From assembly GCF_000234665.1 (NCBI RefSeq), contig NC_018324.1:553501-617500 (forward strand): a DNA stretch of 64,000 nucleotides. Reading direction: 5' to 3'. The notes under the pieces were generated by a model, which was not told the DNA's origin, made no database searches, and worked only from the letters and a program-made list of their open reading frames with translations. Positions 1-10,426 of this stretch are shown here, piece by piece; within the stretch, counting starts at the first letter, position 1; every line of letters begins with the position of its first letter. The position numbers and the translations under genes are program-made. The stretch comes from Leishmania mexicana MHOM/GT/2001/U1103. Lineage: Eukaryota; Euglenozoa; Kinetoplastea; Trypanosomatida; Trypanosomatidae.

Positions 1-1714
1 CGCGACTGTAGCAGCTGCTACACCGCTCCGAGAGGGCACCGAATCGCTCAAGAGAGGTGACAGCAGCTGTAGCGTACACGTCGTTACCGGTGTAGTCGTC
101 GGAGATGCGGTGGAGCGGCACGCCACCTGTGCACAAAGGCGGCGGCGCCTTCGCGCTACTTCCTGAGTGACAGTGACACCGATGATGTGGGGGTACCTCA
201 CCGCTGCAGCGCCGGTGGTGTGACCGTGGCCAGCCAAAGTTCCCCTCGCGGCTGTGCTGCCTCAGCTCCATCAGACGCTCGTGCGCCAGCGCGTCGCCGT
301 GCAAGCTTCCGACGGTCAGGTGCCGCGAACCATTGCGGCGCACCGGTGACCGTGACGACAAATAACGGTACCCGTCTCGCGACAGCTCTCGACCTCGGTA
401 GCGGCCCGTGCGCGAGTAACCAGAATGCGTCCTCCATGACTGCTCCTCCTCCTCCCCACGGTGTGTGTAACTGCCGCGACACCTCTCACCAGTGTCTGCG
501 GTGACGCCTTTGTGGCAGCGAGACACGCCACACCCTAGTACTCGCTCTGGTGTGCTGATTGACCGCCGTTCATCATCTTGCTCCATGTCCCTCGTCAGGG
601 TGGGAGGAACCCCACGGTCGCGATTTGGAAAGCGCTCTGCGCTCTCCTCGCGGACGATGTTCACAGAGCGACGAGACTCGTGGTGACTAAGACTGCCCCC
701 GCTGCTACTGCGAGAGGATGGCGACGGGGCGACGACCAACTCATGATCTCCGGAAGAAGAGGCCAATCGCTGCTCTGCTTGAAGTGTGCTTGCCTTTTGC
801 TCTGATGCTGATGACGTTCCCGGTTGGCCTCTCGAAGCAGGGGCAGGACTCGCATGTTGCGACGGCACGGCAACTTTGGCTCCACGGCACGCACGGACGT
901 CTCTCGGTGCAGGGTCGGCAGACGACACCGCAGGCGTAGCGCGGCTCGTGGATGCGCCCACTTTTTTCACGCGTTTGCTAGTTGCCTCCGTTGTGGATCT
1001 CGACGAGGCAAGACTCGGTGAGCCAGGCGTTGTCTTTTTCGACACCTTTGACGGTTTGCGCTCCGGCTGCGGCGCCTCATCCGCCGCTGCGGCCACTACT
1101 GGCAACTCCTCCGTCTGCTCATCTTCCTCGACGCGGATATCAAAAGATGAGTCACTCCTGAGATCGACAACAGCAGCGGCGTGGTGGGTAGTCTCGTCGA
1201 ATTTCGTCTGTGGCTTCTGCGCAGCAACGTTGTCAGACTTTCCATTCTTCACAGCACTGGAGGAGCGCCTAGGCGGTGAAGTTTCACCGCTCATAACGTG
1301 GTCAGAAGACGCGCCATCGCTGGCAAACAGAATAGACGTTCCGGTGTTGCTGTCGGCCCCCGAGAACACAATGGAGCTGCTGGACGTGACAGAGCACCCA
1401 GACAGTCTTTGTGTGTGCGCCGCGGTGGATCCATCCGCCTTTCGCGCCACTGACGGCTTCATTCTCCGGAGAGAGGGGGTAGGAATGCTTACATGGTCCT
1501 GTTCATCGCTTCCCCGCGCACCAGAAGGAGCTCGGTGAAAAGGAGAAGGTGTCGTGGAGCGCGAGAAGGGGGCGGCTGGGGTGCCTGCCGAAGTTGAAGC
1601 TTCCTGTGCTGATGATTTCGCCGCACGCTCCGAGTGCTCCAACGCAGCACGCGGGGAGGAGACGCCAGACCCCAGCACCGGTACAACCCTCGACAAACCC
1701 TCCTCGTTTTCCAT
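1..1714 (-). CDS. Ser/Arg-rich low-complexity protein, N-terminal part (cut by left edge)
   Basis: I read an uninterrupted minus-strand frame from an ATG at 1714 to the left edge, about 571 codons with no stop, so the C-terminus lies outside the window. No domain is recognised. The first ~380 residues are rich in Ser, Thr, Pro and Ala with acidic patches, which suggests disorder; the following part is rich in Arg, Ser and His with RS-like stretches and scattered Cys. The frame stays open for a further 34 codons upstream of 1714 to a TAA at 1817-1819, but without another ATG, so 1714 is the only supported start. The long plus-strand frame at 786-1538 is its antisense shadow. Codon choice (mixed but GC-leaning third positions) fits a Leishmania coding sequence. 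Function unknown. Confidence is high that it is coding, low on anything more. Confidence 0.8.
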   Translation of the reverse strand, partial: MENEEGLSRVVPVLGSGVSSPRAALEHSERAAKSSAQEASTSAGTPAAPFSRSTTPSPFHRAPSGARGSDEQDHVSIPTPSLRRMKPSVARKADGSTAAHTQRLSGCSVTSSSSIVFSGADSNTGTSILFASDGASSDHVMSGETSPPRRSSSAVKNGKSDNVAAQKPQTKFDETTHHAAAVVDLRSDSSFDIRVEEDEQTEELPVVAAAADEAPQPERKPSKVSKKTTPGSPSLASSRSTTEATSKRVKKVGASTSRATPAVSSADPAPRDVRACRGAKVAVPSQHASPAPASRGQPGTSSASEQKASTLQAEQRLASSSGDHELVVAPSPSSRSSSGGSLSHHESRRSVNIVREESAERFPNRDRGVPPTLTRDMEQDDERRSISTPERVLGCGVSRCHKGVTADTGERCRGSYTHRGEEEEQSWRTHSGYSRTGRYRGRELSRDGYRYLSSRSPVRRNGSRHLTVGSLHGDALAHERLMELRQHSREGNFGWPRSHHRRCSGEVPPHHRCHCHSGSSAKAPPPLCTGGVPLHRISDDYTGNDVYATAAVTSLERFGALSERCSSCYSR

Positions 1715-3451
1715 TGACCTTTCTACCTTTTGAGATGTGGTTCCTGATTCGCGCGCCGATTTCTCCGCGGTGAGCGGCGTCTGAAACAGCTGACGGTTGA
1801 CAGAAAAAGATGTCGATTACGGATACGTGTACTGGTGGAATTATGTGCGATTGTTGGAATCTATCGAGTCGGTCGTGACGTCCTCATAGCAGCCGCCGCG
1901 CAAACGGGCAAGTCCACAGCAAGCACAAAAGAAATTCCAGTAGTCCCGGCCGCACCAGCAACCGCACCACATCGCACATGTGCGCAGGACACCAAATGAA
2001 AAAAAAGAAAAAGTCACGCCTCGCTCCTTTCCTTCTTCTTTTGTGTGTGTGTGTGTGTCTATGCCGCTGCTACAGCTGTTAATGTGTCCCAGTCGTACAT
2101 GAGCGATCGGTGCGCCGGTGCGTGGCCAGTTGTCGAGATGAGCAAATGTGCACGTGAGAGACCGCGAAGGAGAGAGAGGGAGGGATGATACCAATGATAA
2201 GATGCTTTATTGTGTTTTCGTTTTTTTTCTTGTCCGCCACCGTCTGCATTCTGTGCCACGCAACAGGGGAGTTCAGCCTACACGCTACCGCCCCGCACTC
2301 GGCCGGTCACAGGCATCCATCGCATGGGGAGATGCGGCGGCAGGGCAACCCCTGCAGCCGTGCGCCGACCTAGTCACCTCGGCACCGCGCCTCACAGCAG
2401 CGACCCGCTGTGCCGGTCACCACCCGGTGCATCCGCCACGGGGTCCGGCTCAAGCACTGCCACACCAGTGGCCAGTGCGTGAGGGCGAGGGGGGGGGTGC
2501 GATGCCTTTCGAGCCACCTCGACACTCTGCCCATTATACGAATGGCACAGACGCCTTCACTGGTCGCAGGGCACTCCGCAGCCATGCCATCCAGGACATG
2601 GCCCTCCGACACCAGTGGGGATACATTGCTCCGACTCCGCTACGCCGCAGGCGCTTGACTCCGTCACCACCAGAGGTGCTTCAGCATCGGCAGGGGATAG
2701 GGCCGAGGGGCTGCGTGGCTTTTCCGCACAGAAGGTGTGGGCACTGGACCCTGCGACACCACGCACTGAGATATCTCCCCGTCCGCATGGGAAGTCGACA
2801 CGCGGATGGAAAAAAAAGAGAGGCGGCATGAAGACTGTTTCGCAACAGACATCGTCGGTAGTGCAGCAGCCCAGAACACAGTCCACAAGGTCACAGTGGA
2901 GAAAGTGGAGAGGGCATCGGTGGTACGACCGTAGTCCCCCTCCCCTCACGCCTGCTCTGCTGGCGTTTAATGAGCATGTCATAGGCAACAGCCGCGTGGC
3001 AAATAATGAAAAGGGTCATGCGCGAAAATCTGCGTTTCCTCTCTGCAACGCCAAAACACAGAGGAGGCTTTCTTCACCAGCCCATGTCCACACGCACTGC
3101 CATCCCTGCGTCAAGGGGCGACCTGGAACGCATGCCACAGACATCTCACACCTGCGTCACACACGGTCATCGTCCTCTTCGTCTTTCAATGGGGGGAGAG
3201 AGAGAGGACACCTTGTGTTTTCCTGTCCGTTTCCGTATTAAACGATCGCCATTAACGTGTAGTTAAAAGAAAAAGAAAGCAGAGCACCGTCGTCACCTGC
3301 GTTAAGGGGGAATACAACACAAAGCAAGATGCGGCACACGTACGCTTCTTGGAGTAGTGAGTGCCGTTGCTCCGCCTCACCAAGTCGCAGCCTTTGTAGG
3401 CGCATTGAGTCGCGCGGTACGCCCCACGTGCCTCGGCAAGCCTCCATCCGC
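1715..3451. other. Intergenic region with repeat A1
   Basis: No supported gene. It should hold the 3'UTR of the XRN-like gene (to its right) and the 5' region of the left-edge gene. Repeat A1 occupies 2221-2818. A short GT run is at about 2041-2058. Short frames here have no recognisable domain. Confidence 0.7.
2221..2818 (+). repeat. Family A interspersed repeat, copy A1 (SIDER-like)
   Basis: A ~0.6 kb element found again at 9873, 21497 and (inverted) 26213. As written on plus it begins with a T-run and ends with an A-run after GCGGATGG, so either strand ends in A's and the retroposon sense cannot be fixed by eye. It contains a 9-G tract. It lies in the putative 3'UTR of the XRN-like gene. 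Size, A-rich ends and 3'UTR location match the known SIDER retroposons of Leishmania; assignment to SIDER1 or SIDER2 was not possible without a search. Differs from A2 at about four sites in the shared ~510 bp by eye. Confidence 0.8.
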
Positions 3452-6193
3452 TCAGGCAACTGCCCTCTTCGCGGTTGTCTTTTGCTGTTTTAGACGCTCG
3501 CGTTTACCGAGACGTTTCTTTGCCTTGGAGGCGCCGTTTTTCGTCTCTTCGGCCTTCTTCGTTGACCTCGTCCGGCCAATGTCGCCGTCTTCGTCATCCG
3601 CGTTGGCACTGCGCTTCTTGCCGGGGACGGCGTCGACCACCAACGCAGAAAGCGTACGCTCCTTCCTTGCCACCTTCCGGAGTCGCTGCAGCTCTGCAAC
3701 GTCCTCCTCGTCCATCGCACAGCGCGGCAGATTCACAATGTTTGCCGAATCACGCGGCGTCTTTGAGTAGTCGTACGATACCCCGAGTGCCGCCAAGATG
3801 GCCTGCTGCGCCGCTGATTTCTCGCTCAACGAAGAGGCTGTGCTGTCCACCCTTCCAGATATCGCGGGGCGCCCAGATGCGACTGTGATGGAGGACGGTG
3901 GCTGCGAAGCCGCAGGCTGTAGAACGGGAGCCATGCGACGCAACTCGAAGCTGTATACGTAGTGTCCGCCAGCTGGCGATGTGCCCGATGCCGCCCTTGA
4001 AGCTTTTGCGACTCCAGCCGAGGAGGGCGGCGGCACCGAGCTGGACGCCGACACCCCTACTTCGGTTTTCGCCACTGACGCGGCGGCCTTGGTGAGCGTC
4101 GCCATGCGGCGGACACCGAGTCCGAGGGAGTACGTCCAGACGGCCGTGAGGTAGACGAGCAGGTTAGCTTTCGCTAAACTGGCTGGTGACACCATCTGAA
4201 GGGCTTTCTTCAGCATCTCTGTAACGCTGGGGAGCTGGGCAGGCCGCATTCCTGCATCGGTGCAGTGACCGCTGCGCGCAGCCGAAGTCGCTCCGTCAAC
4301 GCCACTAGTGAAGTTTTGCATCAGAGTGGCGAGCGACACGTTGCTCGTGCGCGCACCACGCACGGCCCACGCATTCGAGGCTGCCGGCGCCACGAGATGA
4401 TCGCCAACGTCAAGGTAGCTTGTGGAGGACGACGCGTCACGCGCAAAGGTGGCGTGGTTGGCTGCAAGCCTCGACGAGGCGTTGGCAGCATCGTTGCTAG
4501 CCGACGCGCCACCTGACGCGGCCACCAAGAGCTCCTTCTTGGCGAGGCCGTGCAGAGGGAACGAGAACGTGCGCGTCGCCTCCTGGCCGAGCACCCACAT
4601 CACCGCAGAGAGACTAGGGAGCATGATGGGCGTCTCGGACAGCGGCCGTGAGTCGAGAAACGTTTGCTTCAATGCCGGCGTCTTGTCAAGATTACACCCC
4701 ACAATGTAGCGCAGCGTCGCGTAGACGGCATTGGAGAGGTAGATGATGGCGCTGTTCCTCTCTTCCTCGACGGGCGGTCGCGGCTCCGCGTCGGCGTAAT
4801 GCACAGCGTCCAAGATGGAGTGGAGGAAGTGGCAGTTTAGTGCGAGGCTGCCTCTGTTCGTCGAGTGCGTGTTGATAGAGGTGATGAGTAGTGCGCGGCC
4901 TGTCTCGGCATCTGCGGCAGACAAATTCTTGTACTTGTGTTTGCAGTACGCCTGCCAGCACGACCCGGAATCCACCTTTGTGGCGCCGCGCACCAGCGAC
5001 GGCACATTGACGCCGTTGCCCATGACAATCATAAAGAGAAACACCATGTCAACGCAGCTCGTGTGCGTGATGGAGGAGATGAGCAGTTCTCCCTCCCTCG
5101 GAGCGGCGATGGCTCCCTCGACGCACTTGCCATCATCAATGGGCACCTCCTCCACCTCTGACACAGGCGCCTCAGCGGTTGCGCCTGCAGTTGCTGTGGG
5201 CACCTTTGTCTCCTTCGTCTCCACATGCTCTGACTGATCGTCATCGCTGCTGTCCGCCAATTCGATGCGCACGCCAGTGGCCACCATTGGGCCGTCCTGC
5301 TTGCGGCGACGCACCACACCGTCGTCTCGCACAGTCGTCGCCGTAACCGTGGCGGCCGCCGTGTCCTTCACGGAAAGCTCCACCTCCTCGTCGCTGTGTT
5401 GCTCCTGCGGATGTTTCGTCACCGGCGTAGTGGCAAGGGAGTTCGCCCTATTTCGCTTTGCAGCATTTCTTTCCGTTATCGCCTTCGTCTTGGCTGCGGC
5501 AGCTGCCGCGGCCTCCTTCTCGTTCTCGGCGTAGAAAGCGTCGGTGCAGGTGGCCACAAACGCCAAGACGCGATCCAGGCGCAAAATCGAAGGCTCGAAG
5601 AGGACGTCCTGCAACTTTGTGGCAATGGAAACCTGCTGCGGTCCTGGGCCGCAGAGTACGCCGCACAGCACATCAGAGTCCTCCGAGATAAAGAGAAAGG
5701 AGGGGAGGACAGTGGCTCCGCTGGCAATGGCACACGTCACCAAGGAACGGTGCAGGTCAAGAAGTTTGTAGTCCGCCTCCCCCGCCACACCGCGTCCGCT
5801 CGTCAGCACGTACGGGTTGGCCCCAGAACCGGCACCCAGCCTGTTGTTGCTCCGCTGCCGCGCACGGTACGCGTCCGCCAACTGCCCGCACAGTTTCTGC
5901 ACATGCACATCGAGGTCACCGATGCCCACAAGTGCATGGCGGTGAGCGCGCGCCGTGCCGCTGCGATCGCGCTGGGAGTCTAGCGCGAAAATGACAGCTG
6001 ACCTCGCCACGAGATGGTCGGGATCGAGAAATGTGCGCAGGGTGTCAAGCCCAAGTGTCTGCGCCACGTTCGTGGCGTCAATCAAGATGAAGTCGAAGAT
6101 GAGCGGCTCGTGCCTTGAGCTGCCTTTCGGCACACGGCACAGCGCACTAGGCGAGGAGCGCGCAATGAACTTCACGAAGTCAGGGATACCCAT
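3452..6193 (-). CDS. XRN-like 5'-3' exoribonuclease-fold protein (divergent active site)
   Basis: 913 aa from the ATG at 6193, which opens with the XRN hallmark MGIP. The frame extends further upstream, but that part reads as a pyrimidine-rich leader and is not included. XRN-like landmarks in order: hydrophobic strand ending in D39 (equivalent of the DMN aspartate), ALD at 70-72 followed by basic residues, GEAD at 138-141 (XRN GEGE), EDSD at 171-174 (XRN DAD) and, after a ~150-residue acidic/Lys-rich insert, the VGND-like segment at ~386-396. That last motif reads GNG (392-394), lacking its metal-binding Asp. The C-terminus is Lys/Arg-rich, suggesting nuclear or nucleolar location. Family members degrade 5'-monophosphate RNA in decay, rRNA maturation or termination. 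Trypanosomatids have several XRN paralogues; which one this matches is not determined. It could be a weak or inactive nuclease. Confidence 0.8.
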   Translation of the reverse strand: MGIPDFVKFIARSSPSALCRVPKGSSRHEPLIFDFILIDATNVAQTLGLDTLRTFLDPDHLVARSAVIFALDSQRDRSGTARAHRHALVGIGDLDVHVQKLCGQLADAYRARQRSNNRLGAGSGANPYVLTSGRGVAGEADYKLLDLHRSLVTCAIASGATVLPSFLFISEDSDVLCGVLCGPGPQQVSIATKLQDVLFEPSILRLDRVLAFVATCTDAFYAENEKEAAAAAAAKTKAITERNAAKRNRANSLATTPVTKHPQEQHSDEEVELSVKDTAAATVTATTVRDDGVVRRRKQDGPMVATGVRIELADSSDDDQSEHVETKETKVPTATAGATAEAPVSEVEEVPIDDGKCVEGAIAAPREGELLISSITHTSCVDMVFLFMIVMGNGVNVPSLVRGATKVDSGSCWQAYCKHKYKNLSAADAETGRALLITSINTHSTNRGSLALNCHFLHSILDAVHYADAEPRPPVEEERNSAIIYLSNAVYATLRYIVGCNLDKTPALKQTFLDSRPLSETPIMLPSLSAVMWVLGQEATRTFSFPLHGLAKKELLVAASGGASASNDAANASSRLAANHATFARDASSSTSYLDVGDHLVAPAASNAWAVRGARTSNVSLATLMQNFTSGVDGATSAARSGHCTDAGMRPAQLPSVTEMLKKALQMVSPASLAKANLLVYLTAVWTYSLGLGVRRMATLTKAAASVAKTEVGVSASSSVPPPSSAGVAKASRAASGTSPAGGHYVYSFELRRMAPVLQPAASQPPSSITVASGRPAISGRVDSTASSLSEKSAAQQAILAALGVSYDYSKTPRDSANIVNLPRCAMDEEDVAELQRLRKVARKERTLSALVVDAVPGKKRSANADDEDGDIGRTRSTKKAEETKNGASKAKKRLGKRERLKQQKTTAKRAVA

Positions 6194-7115
6194 CGTTGCT
6201 GCGCAGTGGGGTGACAGAGACAGTAGAAGGGGAGGGGGGCAGGAGCGGAGGAATGGTGTGTTCCCTGTCCGTGGCAAAATGCAAGACAACAAAATTGCGC
6301 AGAGCCGGTGACAATAGATAGGAGGGGTGAAAAGTCCGAAAGAACGCAGGGAAAAAAATTTCTGTACGCTCTGGTCGCATTTGGGATAATGCGTGTGTGA
6401 TGGTGTTTTCGGCGAAGGCGTTGCAGATGCAGCGGTCAAACAACATGGGCAGCGAGCGCCGAAAGGCAAAAGGGAAGGCCGAATGGGACGGGGTGGCGCT
6501 AACGCCTCCACAGGCGCGCACACAGGTGCCAATACGATACGCAATCATCCGCGTGCATGAGGGAGCTAAAGACGCATCATGATTTGAGACAACGAGCAGA
6601 AGCGGTCACACCGTTGCCTCTCGGCCACTGCGTATATGGCGTGCAAGCACGCAGGTATGAGAGACCTCTTCGCTTTCCCTTGTCGTGGCAGCCGACAACC
6701 TGCGCGCCGGCGACCGAGAAACAACAAGAAAAACGCAGGACAAGGGAACAACAAGAGAAATCCATCGTCCGCACACACACACGAAGATACACAAAACGTC
6801 GTCAGGCGAAACGCTTGAAGTGGATTCTTTCCTCCTGGGGAGAGGGGAGGAGAGAAGGAAGACGACCAAGACAAATGGGGACTATCATCACAGGACTGAC
6901 GCAGGCCACAGTGGGGAGAGAAGGCCTTGTCGCAGCGGCAGTATAAAAGATACGGTAATACCTTGTGTGAGAGAGAGGAACACGAACGACTCGCACGCAT
7001 GGCGACTACGCCTCCTAGCTTACCTCTTCGGGGGGAGGGACGGGGTAGGGGTAGGGGTAGTCTGGAAAATGTGAAAGAGCGAGCAAGCACCACCGCGAGT
7101 ACCACAGCGCGGGTG
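6194..7115. other. Intergenic region
   Basis: No gene seen. The minus (coding) strand is pyrimidine-rich over much of it. A G-rich block on plus at about 7030-7062, with TAGGGG-like repeats, could form a quadruplex on plus or act as a C-rich tract in the transcript. Confidence 0.6.
6199..6245 (-). promoter_or_regulatory. Polypyrimidine tract and candidate trans-splice acceptor of the XRN-like gene
   Basis: On the coding strand a C/T-rich stretch (about 6205-6245) precedes an AG at 6200-6199, five bases before the ATG at 6193. This is the arrangement expected of a spliced-leader acceptor and supports the shorter protein start. The very short 5'UTR is unusual, so an upstream AG might be used instead. 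Confidence 0.45.
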
Positions 7116-7544
7116 TCATCCGGCTCCGCCGGCCTCACGCACCGTCTCGAGCTCCGCCTTCAGTTGCTTGATCTTTAGATCGTACATATTGCGAACCTTC
7201 TGCAGCTCCTCTGCGGTCCCCTTGCGCTCCAGCGCTGCCTGCAGACTCTCCCAGCGTTTCAGGACATCGTGCGTCTGCTTCTCCGCGTCCTCCATATCGT
7301 CCTCGAAGTAAGTTGTGCCGACGCTTTCCTTCGCATCTGTAATCAGCTCACAGGCCTCTGCAAACGCGTCCATCAGCTCGTCGATCTGCTCCTTGGTTGT
7401 CAACTCCCTTCCTGGTGGCGTTGCGATGGCGCTGGTGTGCTCGCAGCGCTTGCAGACAGACAGCACTGCGTGATCGCTGCTGAGCGAGGCAACCGTTGCT
7501 GTTGCCCTTAAGGAGGCCGTGCAACGGCGAAGGCACGCCGCCAT
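7116..7544 (-). CDS. Small coiled-coil protein with probable mitochondrial presequence
   Basis: 142 aa from the ATG at 7544. The first ~25 residues contain Arg, Ser, Ala and Thr and no acidic residue, as in mitochondrial targeting peptides. Residues ~50-140 are strongly helical and charged, with heptad-like spacing toward the C-terminus, suggesting a short coiled coil. An ATG at 7640 is in frame, but the first AG after the T-rich tract upstream lies beyond it, so a trans-spliced mRNA would probably start after 7640; this favours 7544. No family recognised. It is preceded in the transcript by the very long 3' region of kinase A. A mitochondrial location is inference. Confidence 0.6.
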   Translation of the reverse strand: MAACLRRCTASLRATATVASLSSDHAVLSVCKRCEHTSAIATPPGRELTTKEQIDELMDAFAEACELITDAKESVGTTYFEDDMEDAEKQTHDVLKRWESLQAALERKGTAEELQKVRNMYDLKIKQLKAELETVREAGGAG

Positions 7545-7991
7545 CGGGGATTCGACCTGCAAGGCCCCAAACGCGAGAACTGCAAAAGCCCGGCAGCGCC
7601 TATGAGCTTCACAGCACCTTGAGACGTTACGAGAGAGCATTGATGGCAGACAAAAAAACAACACAACGAGTTCACCGGCTGTGCCTACACGGTTTCGTAT
7701 GAGCGGGTATGTGATGTGAGGAAGAAGGAAGCGAGGTCGCACGAGATGACGCCAGAAGCTGAACCACCGCTGGCCCGAGGATATGACTCCCGTTGCGTAA
7801 ACATAAACAGCACTGGCCAAGTATTCCAGAGAGCAAATTGCAGAGGCACATGATAGGCTCCCAAATCTGAACAGAAGCACCCGAAAAACTTGAACATCGT
7901 CGGCATACCACCAACTCCCGCGGCGGGGCCTCCTGTTCCATCACGCAAAAGGAGTCGATTTCTCTTCCAGTGCAGCACCTTTGTTCTTCTA

Positions 7992-8734
7992 CCTCAAGAC
8001 CTCCGCTCAAACCACGACAAAGTCACCAAATATACGCATGCACAGCCTCAGCCCACCCTACCGCTGATGCACCACAGCTGCACCCTCGTCGTCCAGGGCA
8101 GAGCCGCCCTCGCCGCCGAACCGGGCCGTGCGACCTACGGGCTCTGCATGTCCCTCCTCGCCCCCTTCATCGGACGCGGGCGGCGCCCGGGGTACCATGC
8201 GCGAGGCCGGAGGCAGTGGGCAGTCCAGGTGCACGGCAGGACACGCTCAGGGAGGAAGACCAGAAGCCGCAGGCCAGGGACCTGTGAGAGACCTTGCACA
8301 TCCGGCCTGTATGCCGTGCGTCGCCCGCTCAGCCGCCCCAACCCGCGGCACCTCGGGCTGCTCACGTCGTGCATCCGGCGTCGGTGCCTCATGGAGCCCA
8401 CCCCGCCGGGGTGGAGAAGGCGCCGCCCATGACGCCACGTGTGCGCTTTGGCGCTGTCCCGTGTGCGGCTCTTCGCGCCGTTGCCTGGCGCCCACCGCCC
8501 TGGCCCTGCCGACCCCCCAGCACGCCGTGCTCCAGCCGTCCGTGACAGCGCGGTCGCACAGTCCTCGCATGTCCGCACCCCCGGAGGGCCTGTGTTTCAC
8601 GACGGGCTTCTTGTGTTGGGGGTGGGGAGAGGGGACTCGCCATCTTCATCTGGCATTTCCGTCCATGCCGTGCGTCGGCGGCGTGCCTGGCTGGCTCGCC
8701 CGCCTGTGCCGCGACAGATAAGGGGTGTCGCCAT
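7992..8734 (+). repeat. Family B interspersed repeat, full copy B1
   Basis: 743 bp running from CCTCAAGACCTCCGCTC to GGGGTGTCGCCAT. It matches B3 (31875-32617) with a single mismatch found by eye (7999 versus 31882) and identical length. GC-rich with no obvious A-tail on either strand and no visible target-site duplication in the flanks. Frames of 112-197 aa run through it on both strands but simply reflect the repeat. Lies between kinase A and the small protein. May be a SIDER-type element; not confirmed. Confidence 0.85.
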
Positions 8735-9872
8735 TCACGGCCAGAGGGAAAACCCATGCAGCACGGGTGATGTGTGACTAGTCAGGTCACCGCATGCAGC
8801 ACCCTAGCGTGAAATGACTGTTGCTCTGAGTCTCGAACGCCCCGTGAATCTCGCGTAGTGTACGCGGCGAAATGCCGGGTGGTGGGCCCTTACACCGGAA
8901 AGAGGAGGACCGAAGGCTCTGGCAGCACAGGGGTACCGCAATGCCAGCAGGGTGCTGTAGCCCGCCCACCATCGAATCATAACGCCTCATGAGTCAGGGT
9001 GCACATGGTAGGCGCTGCTGGATTATCTGTGCTTTCGTATCTGAAGGGCAGGAAAGGAGCCAGGCATGAATAGTGACGATGCGCAGCGGAGCATCAGCGG
9101 GGGCAAAAAGCGTCGGGGTATACACTGCGATACACCGCCAGAAGGAAAGAAATGCAGTGCTACCACATCGCTGGAGCACATGCTGCTGAAGGGGGTGTAG
9201 CCCTATGCGTTTCTCGTGCAAAATAGTCATCGATTCTGCAGTGACGAGCAGTAGTGCCTTTTGCTGCGCGCGCGTGCGTGCGTACGTGTGTGCGTCTGTG
9301 TGTTTAAGTTGTGCCGTTGTCATGCATCATTCATAAGCTTGAAACACAGCGACGATGGCAAAAGCTATAATAACAGGAAGAGGTCAAAACGAGAGCTTCT
9401 CACGTCTGGAAAAAACAAACAAACAGAAGCGAAAACAAATCGACGAGGAACCACACCCATAACATCAACAGACCACACAAAGAACGGAGAGACCCAAAAG
9501 AAAAGAAAGGGGATAGGTGACCCACACCCACACACAGAGAGAAATAGAAACATAAGAAGCACCATACAACAAAAAAAACAAGAGATTCAGGCAGCATCAC
9601 CTACGAGAGAAATTTCCATGGCAGAAACAGGAAGCAGATGGGGTGAGGCGTCACCATACGCCACATCTGCGGTTGACACACACACACATATGTACATGCA
9701 TACACAGAACCAACCTACATGTTCACCGCAGCCTCTCTGAGAGTCCTGGGCAGCAGAAAACTAGCAAATACACATACAATGACAACACTAACCCAGCAAA
9801 CACACTTTTGACCACGGTAGCCTGGAGGCTAACACACGCCTTTCAAGGCCACCAAAGGTTTATTCAACATGT

Positions 9873-10426
9873 TCATTCTGTGCCATGCAACGGGAGCCAA
9901 ACTCTAAACAGTACTGGCACAGGCATCCATCGCATGGGGAGATGCGGCGGCAGGGCAACCCCTGCAGCCGTGCGCCGACCCAGTCACCTCGGCACCGCGC
10001 CTCACAGCAGCGACCCGCTGTGCCGGTCGCCACCCGGTGCATCCGCCACGGGGTCCGGCTCAAGCACTGCCACACCAGTGGCCAGTGCGTGAGGGCGAGG
10101 GGGGGGGTGCGATGCCTTTCGAGCCACCTCGACACTCTGCCCATTATACGAATGGCACAGACGCCTTCACTGGTCGCAGGGCACTCCGCAGCCATGCCAT
10201 CCAGGACATGGCCCTCCGACACCAGTGGGGATACATTGCTCCAACTCCGCTACGCCGCAGGCGCTTGACTCCGTCACCACCAGAGGTGCTTCAGCATCGG
10301 CAGGGGATAGGGCCGAGGGGCTGCGTGGCTTTTCCGCACAGAAGGTGTGGGCACTGGACCCTGCGACACCACGCACTGAGATATCTCCCTGTCCGCATGG
10401 GAAGTCGACACGCGGATGGAAAAAAT
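9873..10426 (+). repeat. Family A interspersed repeat, copy A2 (rearranged 5' part)
   Basis: Same element as A1, about 99% identical over 9920-10426 by eye, with the same 9-G tract and a six-A end. Its first ~50 bp differ: after a short match (CATTCTGTGCCATGCAACG) the sequence diverges and rejoins at GGCACAGGCATCC. Lies in the putative 3'UTR of kinase A. Confidence 0.8.

Noticed and set aside
786..1538. 250-aa plus-strand frame
   Set aside because: Antisense of the left-edge minus-strand coding sequence, which has the better composition and spans the whole interval.
7044..7058. TAGGGG repeats resembling telomeric sequence
   Set aside because: Only three units, with the wrong sequence (the telomere unit is TTAGGG), and no terminal context.
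8128..8721. Open frames of up to 197 aa conserved between 8128-8721 and 32011-32604
   Set aside because: They are identical only because the family B repeat is identical; frames stay open on several strands and no domain is visible.
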